Source of the DNA: Bathynomus jamesi | Taxonomy: Eukaryota; Arthropoda; Malacostraca; Isopoda; Cirolanidae | Assembly: GCA_023014485.1 (NCBI GenBank) | Contig: JAJOZX010012073.1 | Location: 45,786 to 109,785 of the forward strand | Direction: 5' to 3' | Length of the DNA stretch: 64,000 bases | Part shown: positions 44,614-54,619 of the stretch, piece after piece | Layout of the letters: each line of letters starts with the position of its first letter | How positions within the stretch are numbered: position 1 is the first letter of the stretch | Notes under the pieces: generated by a model | The model's input: the letters and a program-made list of their open reading frames with translations, nothing else | Told to the model about the DNA's origin: nothing | The model's database searches: none | Program-made: the position numbers and the translations under genes

Positions 44614-44736
44614 ACCCTCCTGACTTCCGGTTGCGCCGATGGCCAGTTTGGGGATCCCCCCTAAGAGAGGGGTCGTCCGTGTCCCTTCTGTGCCACGTGG
44701 ATGCCAACCCCCCTTCATCGCCATCGTGGATTAAGG
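44614..44736 (+). CDS. Ig-superfamily gene, exon 3 (next Ig domain, first half)
   Basis: The acceptor TTTGCTTCAG ends at 44613, the donor GTAAGG starts at 44737; phase 1 in and out. With the last base of exon 2 the junction codon is TAC, giving LNIEY then PPDFRLRRWPVWGSPLREGS: a typical Ig-to-Ig linker. SVSLLCHVDANPPSSPSWIK gives the B-strand Cys and C-strand Trp. The 7.8-kb intron before it holds the hAT-like elements and the AGGTCA minisatellite. Confidence 0.85.
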
Positions 44737-45590
44737 GTAAGGCTGTCTGATGACCTCCAAATCTTATTAAATCTCCCCTCGCAACAGCGAGGAAATGAAG
44801 TTGAGCGACTTGTCGCTGTTTCATGACAAGTCGGCAGATGAGCGATAATTACATTTCACTCATTTTTATTACGGTTTTAATTCGTTTGCATTTACAATTA
44901 AATGGTTTGGAAGAGAATTGCTTGCGAGCAGTCTTATGTTGCCGTGGCGATGTTTGTTTTTGCTGCGTTAGTTTATCGTCGTGTAAATGAGAACGTGAGA
45001 AGCGTTATTGAAAGCGAAAGAGGCTTCGAATCGCCCAATGAAAATGTCTATTGGCAGCCCATTAGTCCATATGACAAATATTAATAATACAAACTGATAA
45101 TACAATACAATGAAAATTCAAATACTAAGGATAGAAATACAATTAATCAAAAATAATAATGTCAAAGTTAAGTGGAGCTACAGACAAACGTGTTTGTACC
45201 ATGAATTCTATCGCTTAGAAACATATGGCAGGACTGATGAATTGCTTGGATAATCAGGTTGGTGGCTGATTTTTTTTAATTCTTTGCGTAAGACTGTATT
45301 GAGCACGTCTGGTTACCTCCGGGAAGCTCGAGACATTATGGTTAGCAAACATTTGCGAAGATGAGCATCTCGGGGATAATTTATGTAGAAGTCTGAAACA
45401 ACCTTTTTTATAATTTACCCAGAGTTGCTGTCCTTTATATATATTAGTGCAGAAGGTGCGAAAGAGTGTCTTTGGCGTCACTTGTACAGAACCGGAAGTT
45501 CCTTCTAGTCATATTCGCTTTAGCACAGAGGCTTCGATTTTGTTTTCTTTATATCTGAGTTATCACTCAAGGAGCTGGTGATAATTTGAC
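44737..45590. other. Intron sequence without recognisable elements
   Basis: AT-rich; one open frame at 44902-45084 has a hydrophobic stretch but no domain, splice signals or support. Confidence 0.5.
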
Positions 45591-45597
45591 CCAAATA

Positions 45598-45950
45598 CAG
45601 TCGAGTCGATTATCCGCACGTCAATTTACCGCACTTGTTTGACCCAGTAAAATGTTCTTATTTCAAATTCAGCGCCATCTGCGCAAGCCCAACAAGCCCA
45701 GCTGGCGAGAAAGCACGAGCGGTTCTGGCAACACTGCACGATCAAAATATAAACAAACCTCAGTTAGGAATAAGCAGACTGTTCTGTCGTTATTTTTACT
45801 GCTAGTATAAGTTCTAAGAAGCGTAAAATACCGTCCGATGATGAAAAAGCACCAAAAAGAAAGATTTTTTAGGGGTAGTCAATTATCCGCACAAATCGAT
45901 TTATCCGCACAGGGTCAGGAACCAGGGTGTGCGAATAATCAAGTCTTCTG
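45598..45950 (+). mobile_element. Tigger-like MITE (353 bp)
   Basis: Left end CAGTCGAGTCGATTATCCGC and right end GAATAATCAAGTCTTCTG are inverted, flanked by TA (45596-45597, 45951-45952). An internal piece reads SSKKRKIPSDDEKAPKRK (45808-45868), the basic N-terminus of a Tigger-type transposase. The rest of the gene is deleted. Confidence 0.75.
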
Positions 45951-46349
45951 TACTACTTAATTCTTGTACTTCCTCTATTGCTTCAATTACCTATGAAACC
46001 ATCAGTTTTGATTTGAAGTTGCGTTCAGTCTACGACCGCAATTCAGGAAACTCGCTCGAGAAATTCCATTTCGTTTCAAGCGAAACGGTGTGTGGTGTGT
46101 TTCAAACAAATTACCCTTTATAAAGTATTTTTCTGTACTTCAAGTCGTGCTTATGGGATGTTCCTTTAAATATAAGATACTATCTTTGGGGGCGATTTAG
46201 AAACATTTTAAGATGACTAAATTGTTTTATCCATAAAAATTTTAGTTTTTTACCCATTTTATGTCATTCAATTCTCATCGATGATTTTTTCCACTTGTCC
46301 CAGGGTAAATTGGAATAGGTTAGGCTAATTTTCCGCGACTAAAAGAGTT

Positions 46350-46740
46350 TTGGAGAGGCCATACTGAATTACCATTGACCGTCTGTGCGTTACACTTTCG
46401 TGTCCACGCTCAAGACTTTGAACGATCAACATAAATTAATGAAATTTCAATCACCTTACGGATCATCACAAGACGATGTTTCATGAGCCAAAATTAGGTC
46501 CATGCATCAAAGGTCAAATAAAAGTGCGCACCATACCTTTTGAATCGCTCAACATAAACTGATAAAACTTCATACACATATGTATCGTCATAAGATGGTA
46601 TGTTTTGAGTAAGAATCAGGTCTTTACATCAGAGGTTAAGGTCACAAATAGAGGCAGGGACATCGATATCATTCTAACCTATTTCTTGTGATAGGTTAGG
46701 TTGGAATAACATTTAATGGGAAGTAATCAAATTTTCTAAG
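46350..46740 (+). repeat. Diverged copy of the 43-kb repeat family
   Basis: GGAGAGGCCATACTGAATTA, TCAACATAAATTAATGAAAT and AAGGTCAAATAAAAGT, then GGTTAAGGTCACAAA, match the unit order at 43000-43670. Confidence 0.7.
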
Positions 46741-46754
46741 ACAAACCCAGCAAA

Positions 46755-46764
46755 TGAAAATGTG

Positions 46765-46795
<31 letters not shown>

Positions 46796-47168
46796 TAACT
46801 GGGCATAAGTGAGGTTGGGTGTGTGATAATTGAACAATTGTAGTGGGGTAGTTTTTTGTGAGGTAACATTTTTGATACCTTGGAACATTAAAAAATTTGC
46901 ATAAAAATCTAAAAACATTTTTATCGTCGAAAAAAAGGATATACGTTACTCCTAATTAGGTTTGGTTAGGTTAGTTAGGGTTTGGTTGGGTAATATCACT
47001 ATTCAATGACTTAACACAAAACTACCTTCCACGTTTCAATTGCGTCCAAAACATTTGTCAAGTCCTTCTCGATTCGATGCTACTAAGATTAGGTTAGGTT
47101 AATTAGTTTTTGTCATATATGAATTTTAAGAGGTCTGTACCTCGCTTACGCACCGATAGGCAGTGTGT

Positions 47169-47213
<45 letters not shown>

Positions 47214-47215
47214 AA
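46755..47215. repeat. (TG)n microsatellites flanking AACCTAACC-like DNA
   Basis: (TG)n at 46759-46797 and 47169-47202. The phrase ACAATTGTAGTGGGGTAGTT with following GTGAGGTAACA (46835-46870) recurs directly at 47483-47517 after the (TA)n array. Confidence 0.8.
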
Positions 47216-47429
47216 TCAATTTCCGGAGTAAATTGACGAGGACCGCGTCATTACCCGTCATCGAAGAGTCACTTGGCCTGAAGCTCTCGTGGCAATTGCC
47301 TTTCAGATTGCTGTTCACGCGATCTGTTCAGCCCCGTGTGACTCTTACATCATCAAAATTGACTTTATTTCTTGGGTATTCGTTGCTCGAGTCGAGATTA
47401 TACCAAGAATTCACGAGTTGTCAACGATT

Positions 47430-47439
47430 TTATATATAT

Positions 47440-47482
<43 letters not shown>
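47430..47482. repeat. (TA)n microsatellite
   Basis: Near-perfect TA run immediately left of the Penelope-like palindrome. Confidence 0.95.
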
Positions 47483-47487
<5 letters not shown>

Positions 47488-47582
47488 TGTAGTGGGATAG
47501 TTTTTTGTGAGGTAACACTTTTGGTACACGTGAAAAATATTTATGATGAATAAAACCACGAAGGGAAAAGAAACACAAAGTG

Positions 47583-47622
47583 GTGCTCAAGCGCTTTCGT
47601 CTAATGACATCCTCAGGAACAC
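47583..47622 (-). ncRNA. Hammerhead-ribozyme-like motif, left arm
   Basis: Minus strand: stem I GUGUUC/GAGCAC, core CUGAGGA, stem II GUC-AUUA-GAC, GAAA, then self-complementary AGCGCU followed by U. Same sequence as 49620-49659 in inverse. One extra base (U) separates the core from stem II, so catalysis is uncertain. Confidence 0.5.
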
Positions 47623-47667
47623 TGGAGTGAAAGGAGAGTTCAAGACATATATATGTTACAAAAATAA

Positions 47668-47708
<41 letters not shown>

Positions 47709-48299
47709 AGTATAGAAATAAAAATTGTGAGAGGAGCAAACACATTTGTACGGAAAAATGACAATTTTACACTTTACCCGAAATTCAACATAAATTCAAA
47801 TGGCTTGTTTCCAGCCAATTTTTTATCGTTATTGTCTGAATGGTAAACAGGTCACAAAAGAATAAAGAAATAAAAATAAATGTAAATTGGAAAAAATTAC
47901 AAAATAATGCCTTAGTGATATATACCTCACAACCGAAATAAACAGAGAAATAAACCAACAGATAAAAAAAAAAAAAAAAAATTGTAAGTGGAGTCTACAA
48001 ATTCAAGCTCAAAAGGAAAGTTTACAATCAATTTAATAGATGATGCCAAAATGATATATATGTCACAAAGAAAGAAATAAAATAAAGAAATAAACCAAAA
48101 AAAATAAATTGAAAAAAAATTGTAAGAGAGGCACCCAAATTTATAAGGGAAAAAAAATTACCAAAGGTTTTTTAGTTATTGTCTGAATCATGCATACTAT
48201 GGTCACAAACGAATAAAAAAGTACAAGTAAATATAAATTGGAAAACAAAATGATGCCTAGATGATATATAAAGAACTATAAAAATATATACGACATATA

Positions 48300-48569
48300 T
48301 AAGATATATATATATATGAAATATAAACGCAATATATATGAGGAATATATATATATATATATACACATAAGAAAAAATTACCAAAGATTTTTATAGTTAT
48401 TGTCTGAAAGATCCGTAGGTCACAAAAGAATAAAGAAATAAAAATAAATATAAATTGGAAAAATTACAAATAATGCCTCAATGATATATAAAGAAAAAAA
48501 AAAAGAAATACGTACAACTACACATGTATACATATACACCCGCATAACCAAATATATATATACGTATAT

Positions 48570-48610
<41 letters not shown>
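48300..48610. repeat. Low-complexity (TA)/(CA)-rich DNA
   Basis: Runs of TA at 48306-48320, 48342-48362 and 48578-48604 with ATACACA words. Several long but meaningless frames arise from it. Confidence 0.8.
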
Positions 48611-48730
48611 CACATACATACACATACATATACATATATATAAGAAATACGCATACAACAATAAATTGAAAAATAAAATTGTAAGAGAAACATACAAATT
48701 TATAAGGAAAAAGAGAAAAAAACAAATTTT

Positions 48731-48919
48731 TTAAAGGTTTAGCAACCTGCCCTTTTTGTTTAAATCCATTCTGAAGGAATTCAGAGCAACGGGATCGAGT
48801 TGAAACAGACCTTTACTCATGTTAAAGTTATTTGTAAGTTGAAGTATAGCAGACTCAAGAATATTTCTATTAACAATGTTGCTAGAGTGAAACAAAACTG
48901 AAGCATATATATTCCTCAT
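48731..48919 (-). pseudogene. Penelope-like ORF C-terminus
   Basis: The minus strand reads YASVLFHSSNIVNRNILESA, ILQLTNNFNMSKGLFQLD and PVALNSFRMDL. The same tail, diverged, follows the GIY-YIG motif in the copy at 53680-53985 (NRNILESDIIQLTK), identifying it as the end of a Penelope-like endonuclease region. Confidence 0.65.
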
Positions 48920-49546
48920 ATATATTGTGTTTATATTTCATATATATATATATATACCTTATATATGTCTTATATATTTTTATAGTTCTTTATATATCAT
49001 CTAGGCATCATTTTGTTTTCCAATTTATATTTACTTGTACTTTTTTATTCGTTTGTGACCATCGTATGCATGATTCAGACAATAACTAAAAAACCTTTGG
49101 TAATTTTTTTTCCCTTATAAATTTGGGTCTCTCTTACAATTTATTTTTCAATTTATTTTTTTCGGTTTATTTCTTTATTTTATTTCTTTGTGACATATAT
49201 ATCATTTTGGCATCATCTATTAAATTGATTGTAAACTTTCCTTTTGAGCTTGAATTTGTAGACTCCACTTACAATTTATTTTTTTTTTATCTGTTGGTTT
49301 ATTTCTTTGTTTATTTCGGTTGTGAGGTATATATCACTAAGGCATTATTTTGTAATTTTTTCCAATTTATATTTATTTTATTTCTTTATTCTTTTGTGAC
49401 CTGTTTACCATTCAGACAATAACTATAAAAAATTGGCTGGAAACAAGCCATTTGAATTTATGTTGAATTTCGGGCAAAGTGCTAAAATTTTCATTTTTCC
49501 GTACAAATGTGTTTGCTCCTCCCACAATTTTTATTTCTGTACTTAC

Positions 49547-49577
<31 letters not shown>

Positions 49578-49619
49578 TTTTGTAACCTATATATTGTCTT
49601 GAACTCTCCTTTCATTCCA

Positions 49620-49659
49620 GTGTTCCTGAGGATGTCATTAGACGAAAGCGCTTGAGCAC
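49620..49659 (+). ncRNA. Hammerhead-ribozyme-like motif, right arm
   Basis: Stem I GTGTTC (49620-49625) pairs with GAGCAC (49654-49659). The core CTGAGGA is at 49626-49632, stem II GTC/GAC with loop ATTA at 49634-49643, GAAA at 49644-49647. AGCGCT (49647-49652) is palindromic, so stem III could form between two molecules, as reported for dimeric hammerheads in Penelope-like elements. An extra T at 49633 is non-canonical. Confidence 0.5.
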
Positions 49660-49679
49660 CCTTTTGTGTTTCTTTTTCC

Positions 49680-49693
49680 TTCGTGGTTTTATT

Positions 49694-49738
<45 letters not shown>

Positions 49739-50237
49739 TATATATATATATAAAATTAAAATTCTTTTAGAACAGAGGTGGTGAGTATGGTAAGCAAAGG
49801 TTGAAACTGTTCCTACTCTTAATTATGTGAAGTTTGCAGTCACGAATTAGAGATAGTAAAAATATAATAATGAGGATTCGTAATTGAATTGTTTTATTAT
49901 TTACAGTTTGAATAAATGTTTCGGTGTTGGTGTGAATGTAATCAGTGAGTGGAAGAGACTCGTTTCTCTTTCATTCTTCAAATACAAAATCGTAAGTTTT
50001 GTTTAGGCATTTAAACATTTTATGATCAAAATTGAATTCAGAACCGAAATTCACAATTAATATTAACAGGAATCGGAAACTGAATTAAGAATTAATAGAA
50101 TAATAAACTTATTTATATGATTGGACGAATGGCAAAAAGTAGCGGTGTGTTTTGCAGTCAGAATGTTCCTTCTATTTGTCATGAGTTTTCCACCTCCGTG
50201 AATTATTTAATAATGAATCTTTCTCTCGGGTTTGCAG
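49680..50237. other. (TA)n and AT-rich intron sequence
   Basis: (TA)n arrays at 49698-49752, then AT-rich DNA up to the next exon; nothing else recognised. Confidence 0.7.
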
Positions 50238-50387
50238 AGGCGGAAGGAAAGGAAGAGGAAGTTGGCTCTTCGGAAGGGTGGCTCAACTTGACGGTGGTCA
50301 CGTCACGGAGTAGAGGGTGGTACAAGTGTGCCACGAATCACCCGTTTGGTCATTTCTCGTCGCATTCCGTTTTCATCAACGTTTTAC
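50238..50387 (+). CDS. Ig-superfamily gene, exon 4 (Ig domain, second half)
   Basis: The acceptor CGGGTTTGCAG ends at 50237, the donor GTAAGC starts at 50388; phase 1 in and out. It encodes EAEGKEEEVGSSEGWLNLTV, then SRGWYKCATNHPFGHFSSHS and VFINVL. The F-strand Cys in the GWYKC motif pairs with the Cys of exon 3. One sequon (NLT) is visible. Together exons 3 and 4 make a complete Ig domain split by a 5.5-kb intron that holds the Penelope-like element. Confidence 0.85.
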
Positions 50388-50852
50388 GTAAGCAAAAATT
50401 TCGTTCGTTTTTGGTGAGGATTAATCGTTTATTGTTGCTTATTAAGAGTAATGACCATTGAGCGTCTGTCGGTGATTGCGAAGATGTTCAAAGGCGCTCA
50501 GTTGAAGGGGCGTTTGTTCAGGGTTAGCTCTATTGAAGCTACATTTCTGTTCATTTCGTGCTGAACGCCCGTACGTTTTCCAACATCGGAATTATTTACT
50601 GTATTGTGTGTGACAGTAATTACCGTCCGCATTTGGATACATTACCGGAATTGGAGAGAACATCACTTCGACATTTCTAGGTGAAAGTTTCATTTTAATT
50701 GTCAAAGTTCCCTCAGATAAGATTGCAGTTAATTGTTGAAGCTCACTTCCACTGACCCTCATTTGACAGCTTCGATTAGCCCTCCGCTTTGTTCCTTCGA
50801 GGCCTAATTCCCCCTTCTCTCTCTCTCCATCTTTCTCCATCTCTCCTCATAG

Positions 50853-51056
50853 CGCCTATAAGGCCCCCAAAAGGGGGTGAAGACGCGCGGGTCGGGGCGT
50901 CTCGACTGGGTGTGTCGCCGCTGGGTCAAACGAATCTCAGAAGCGGTTCGGGTCAGATGGGTTCTATAAATCCATTATTGGGAGGGCGCAACGCCCCTTG
51001 CACGCCTTCAGGGGGCTCCTCTTCCCTCTGCTGGCACACGAGCTCATCATCGCAGG
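50853..51056 (+). CDS. Candidate additional exon of the Ig gene (Gly/Ser-rich linker)
   Basis: A GC-rich island within AT-rich intron. A pyrimidine-rich tract and acceptor (ATCTCTCCTCATAG) end at 50852; a weak donor (GTATAG) starts at 51057. The 204-nt interval is phase 1 in and out, matching the exons on both sides, and has no stop in that frame. It would encode PPIRPPKGGEDARVGASRLG, LGQTNLRSGSGQMGSINPLL and a Ser-rich end (SSSLCWHTSSSSQ). It has no Ig signature; it could be an alternatively used linker or a chance open frame in GC-rich DNA. Confidence 0.35.
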
Positions 51057-52132
51057 GTATAGATCGCATGCGTTCTTTGAGACCGAATAGAGTAGAAGCG
51101 AATGAAGTAGATTTGGTATAATGGATTTCGTATCTTTGTCTTCTATGATTGCGGCTGTTCGATGTAAAGGCGTTTCCTATCTCGTAGATTAGTCTAGATT
51201 CGTATATGGGAAGACAGCACAGTTGTTGAGATCCTTTTTCTCGCGTTGCATGCGTGTTTTGCGCCTCAGAAAGAAGCCATCTTTATTCTTGTCACGTTCC
51301 CTTCATTACTTTCTGCTCTGCATTGCTTTTCGTTTCGTACTGAAGTGGTAAATAAATTTAATTCTTAATTGAAAGCGTTTATAAAAAAAGTGTTCTTCGC
51401 GCAACAATAATAATAATAATAATAATAATAATTTCGTTCGTTCAAAGCTCTTCTTCTTTCTTATAACTTGTTAATTATTATTAGTGTAAATAAATTTCCT
51501 TTCATAGGGTGGAATGCATGTTACATTTGTTCATAGATTGAATGCTGAAAATAGACTTATTAACAAGCTTTCGTTTTTGTCTATCTCGTTTGTTGCCGTT
51601 ATTGGAGGAGGAGGAGGAGGAGGAGCTCTTTTGACTCCTCTCAAATAGAAGCTTTAACTTTACGAACTATTAGTTAGAATTCGAACTAATCTTTGTAACG
51701 TTTAATTAACGTGGTGGAAGTTGAATAGTAAATACAGTTTGTTGTATCTCTTCATTTTCTTTAATCACATCTCATTCCGATGATGTTTATTCGCGCAAAA
51801 TTAAATAAACTTTGGAAGTATGAAATAGTTTATTAATTGAGAGAAAGTAAATCTATTTCTAAAATGTTCATTACGTGAAAATATATTGTTTTTATTAACT
51901 ATTTTATTTCATCATTTATAAATAAATCCTTCCATAATTTTCAATTTTAATTTGGAGGTGCGCACATTTTTTTAAAAAATTATATCAATTTTAATTATCA
52001 TATTTTCTTTACCAAGAAAAAAGTAAAAATGTAAATCCTAAAAGCGATTTTGTTGTGTATCTCTTCCGTTGTTTTGAGACTGACAACGTTATTATTTAAT
52101 TTATTTTTGTCTCGTATCTTTTCCCTTAACAG
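51057..52132. other. AT-rich intron with short microsatellites
   Basis: (AAT)n at 51407-51432 and (GGA)n at 51605-51622. Nothing else recognised. Confidence 0.6.
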
Positions 52133-52276
52133 ATGATGAATCGGACAGTCCTATTACCCAGCAATACCCTTTAAGGCAGAGGGATCGATTACCCGCCCTC
52201 GAAGGTCAGCCCCTAAGTTGTCCTCCTTTTCTCGAGGATAACGGCGATTCCTCCAACAAATTTATCTGGAAGTCAG
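52133..52276 (+). CDS. Ig-superfamily gene, exon 5 (half-Ig module)
   Basis: The acceptor TTTTCCCTTAACAG ends at 52132, the donor GTGAGT starts at 52277; phase 1 in and out. It encodes DESDSPITQQYPLRQRDRLP, ALEGQPLSCPPFLEDNG and NKFIWKS. EGQPLSC..FIW looks like the B-strand Cys and C-strand Trp of an Ig domain, but no F-strand half follows: the next exon, only 162 bp on, begins another domain. Either the second half was lost or this is a linker module. Confidence 0.8.
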
Positions 52277-52438
52277 GTGAGTTAAGTAGCGCTTTAAATG
52301 TGATTTATTTGTTTGTCGGCCTTTTAACATTCGTATTCAAAGTGATTTAAGTCACTAAATCAGTTTAAGAATTGCGCAAATTTTTTATAGATTATTTTAG
52401 TGACGTCACTTCACCTAATCATTTCATTCCTCCTTCAG

Positions 52439-52620
52439 ACATTAAAATTAAGGTGATGAACCGAACCCACGCCGCCTTCGAAGGAGGTCCGGCGATGCTG
52501 ACGGCCCACGTCTGCGGCAGCCCAATAACGGCCAATCACGTGACGTGGCTTCCTCCGTCCAAATTGACGACGCTCACGCCGGGGAAGTCTTTCGGCAGGT
52601 GGACCGCCTTCAACCTCTCT
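52439..52620 (+). CDS. Ig-superfamily gene, exon 6 (last Ig-like domain, first half)
   Basis: The acceptor TTCCTCCTTCAG ends at 52438, the donor GTAAGA starts at 52621; phase 1 in, phase 0 out. It encodes DIKIKVMNRTHAAFEGGPAM, LTAHVCGSPITANHVTWLPP and PGKSFGRWTAFNLS. The B-strand Cys and C-strand Trp are present. It joins exon 7 without a split codon. Two N-glycosylation sequons are possible (NRT, and NLS at the junction). Confidence 0.85.
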
Positions 52621-53098
52621 GTAAGAAATCTCTCAACATTACCGATTACTGCGTCAATTACAATCTTATTCGGGGTTTTTAAATTGGGTTAGGAGACTGG
52701 CAATCGTTCTTCTCAGTTAGGTTTTCATTTCAACGTGGTTTTTAAATTTTTTAACGATAATTACTAGTTTTATGTTAGTCCACATTTAATGAAGAGAAAT
52801 AAAGGTTTCGGCTCTACTGTTACAGTTTGTGGGAGGAGGTTCCTTCTTGACAGAAGCGTCATTAATCGTTCTTTCACTATTAAAGCGTAATAATTAATTA
52901 ACTCTAATTTTTATGACATTTTCCCTTTGTTTTCGCGTTTTGAAAATTGAGTCGGTAAAAAAGAAGCCTTTGTTGGAACGTCTTTTCATCATTTTGCGTT
53001 TTTTGTTTTTTATTTGTTTCATTTGATTTTTAAATGACAAAGTATTGTTCATTTCTAGTGAAACACTGAACAATAAAGGATACTAGAAGCAAGGTTCG

Positions 53099-53182
<84 letters not shown>

Positions 53183-53474
53183 CCCCGCAAGGGGGTTCTA
53201 AGCTCGTACTCTTGAGTGCTCTTTGTGCTCGTTTGTACGTGCTTGTTCCTGGAGGTTTCACGTGCGCCCTCCCGGCCCTAGCACCCAAGGATGATGGGGC
53301 TCGACCCTGCAGTCCTTGTCATCCTTTGGTCTTTTTCCACTTCGACTGTCCCCTCTACCCTTTCTTTTTCCTCTGTCTTTCCTCTCACTTTCTTTTTCCT
53401 CTGTCTTTCCTCTGTCTTTTCCGCCGAGATATGCCCTTTTAAATAGAGGCGAATCGGTTCTTCCCGAACTTAAA

Positions 53475-53505
<31 letters not shown>

Positions 53506-53519
53506 TATGATGAAAATAA

Positions 53520-54040
53520 CCACGAAGGAAAAAGAAAACACGAAATAGTGCTCAAGCAGGAACACTAAAATTAATAACAAGATTGGACTATACATGTCAC
53601 AAATAAAAATGATAATATGATTGGCGCAGAAAAATATTGTAGGAGGAGCATACAGTTTACATGAAAAAGCTATCAGAGTTTTAACGCCTTGCCCTTCTTC
53701 TCTGAATCCGTTCTGAATGAATTCAAAACAACAGGATCAAATGAAAAAAAGCCCTGGCTGAGGTTGAAATTTTTGTAAGTTGAATAATGTCAGACTCAAG
53801 AATATTTCTATTAAAAAGAAAGAAAACTGATGCATTATTCCAATCAATACAATGGGATAACTCTGAGAAATGGACAAAAAGGGCATTGGACGACTGTCCC
53901 GTTCTAACGAAATATTGATGCTATTTTACACGCGTGTTCAAATCTTTTCCCGTCTGTCCAATATAAAAGAACTCCCTAGAAGAAAGCGCTTGAGCACTAT
54001 TTCGTGTTTTCTTTTTCCTTCGTGGTTATTTTTATCATAA
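53520..54040 (-). mobile_element. Penelope-like element fragment with GIY-YIG endonuclease remnant
   Basis: Minus strand from about 53985: FFYIGQTGKDLNTRVK, stop, HQYFVRTGQSSNALFVH and CIDWNNAS, the GIY-YIG endonuclease core of Penelope-like elements (YIG, then the conserved R of TRVK, and SNALF.H). NRNILESDIIQLTK follows. The ends repeat GTTTTCTTTTTCCTTCGTGG (left inverted at 53520, right at 54010), as in the element 47543-49700. A stop, shifts and missing reverse transcriptase mark it as dead. Confidence 0.75.
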
Positions 54041-54061
54041 ATATTACTCACGTGTTAATTT

Positions 54062-54065
<4 letters not shown>

Positions 54066-54146
<81 letters not shown>
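54066..54146. repeat. (TA)n(CA)n microsatellite
   Basis: TA repeats to about 54104, then CA repeats, 70 bp before the terminal exon. Confidence 0.95.
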
Positions 54147-54149
<3 letters not shown>

Positions 54150-54215
54150 ATAGAATGCCTTTTAGCGCGTCGTGCTCTTGTAAACGAAGCGTAACCTAAC
54201 CTCTCCTTCGTGCAG

Positions 54216-54509
54216 TCTCCCGACTCGCAGAAGTGCGTACTCTCCAACCTCCACATCGTGCCTGTCACGGGGGATGACGACGCAGGCGCGTGGATCATCC
54301 TGGTGGCGAATCCGCACTCCGCTCACGCTGCCGTCGTGCAGCTCAACGTCTCCACCGCCGCAAAGTCGCTTGCGGCAGCAACGGCGGACACGAGTGCAGC
54401 GCAGCGGCTTCACCAAAGGAAGAATTCGTTCTGGTTTTCTGTGTTCGGTTTCGCCCTCGTTATTCACGCGCTTATTTTCCCCTCAATGAGGGGAACATCG
54501 TTCAAATAG
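54216..54509 (+). CDS. Ig-superfamily gene, terminal exon (last Ig-like half, hydrophobic C-terminus, stop)
   Basis: The acceptor CTCCTTCGTGCAG ends at 54215; phase 0 in; stop TAG at 54507-54509. It encodes SPDSQKCVLSNLHIVPVTGD, DDAGAWIILVANPHSAHAAV and VQLNVS, an Ig E-to-G strand pattern in which the usual Y-x-C is W-I-I: the canonical F-strand Cys is missing, while an extra Cys sits earlier (QKC). A polar Ala/Thr-rich stalk follows, then KNSFWFSVFGFALVIHALIF and a 9-residue tail. The hydrophobic stretch could be a transmembrane anchor with a very short tail or a GPI-attachment signal. A polyadenylation signal AATAAA lies at 54607-54612. Confidence 0.8.
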   Translation, partial: SPDSQKCVLSNLHIVPVTGDDDAGAWIILVANPHSAHAAVVQLNVSTAAKSLAAATADTSAAQRLHQRKNSFWFSVFGFALVIHALIFPSMRGTSFK

Positions 54510-54619
54510 TGTCATCTGTGTTTTATTCTATAAGGTTGTTATTACGGTGTACCCGTGAAAAGCATTGCATTGCGTTTCAGAGTTCCCATGTTCGAGTACC
54601 AAGGCGAATAAATTACGCT

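Larger units (their letters stand above)
47543..49700 (-). mobile_element. Penelope-like element with inverted ends (about 800-bp arms)
   Basis: The left arm (47543-48350) and right arm (48905-49700) are inverted copies, from ATGATGAATAAAACCACGAA at the left to TCGTGGTTTTATTCATCAT at the right. Within the arms an approximately 220-345-bp unit is repeated, each starting TTATTGTCTGAA (about 47830, 48176, 48397) and containing AATATAAATTGGAAAA. The centre holds the minus-strand end of a Penelope ORF (48731-48919). Inverted and tandem terminal repeats are typical of Penelope-like elements. Each arm contains a hammerhead-like motif. Confidence 0.7.
52621..54215. other. Last intron, holding microsatellites, an unclassified repeat and a Penelope-like element
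   Basis: (TC)n/(TA)n at 53100-53180, a block at 53181-53480 rich in TTTCTTTTTCCTCTGTC units and ending in an A-run before (TA)n (possibly a SINE-like insertion), the Penelope piece 53520-54040, and (TA)n(CA)n at 54066-54146. Confidence 0.6.

Noticed and set aside
44902..45084. Open frame with a hydrophobic stretch in the intron after Ig exon 3
   Set aside because: No domain, no splice signals in phase with the Ig gene and no codon pattern different from AT-rich background.
47825..48430. CRISPR-like array from repeated TTATTGTCTGAA units
   Set aside because: Units are 220-345 bp, diverged and mirrored in the other arm; this is a retroelement terminal repeat in a eukaryote.
48420..48725. Long open frames rich in Tyr/Ile/Val on the minus strand
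   Set aside because: They arise from (TA)/(CA) low-complexity DNA and imitate membrane proteins.
53181..53480. Ser/Phe/Leu-rich frames in a pyrimidine-rich block
   Set aside because: Composition bias from TTTCTTTTTCCTCTGTC repeats; no protein family signature.
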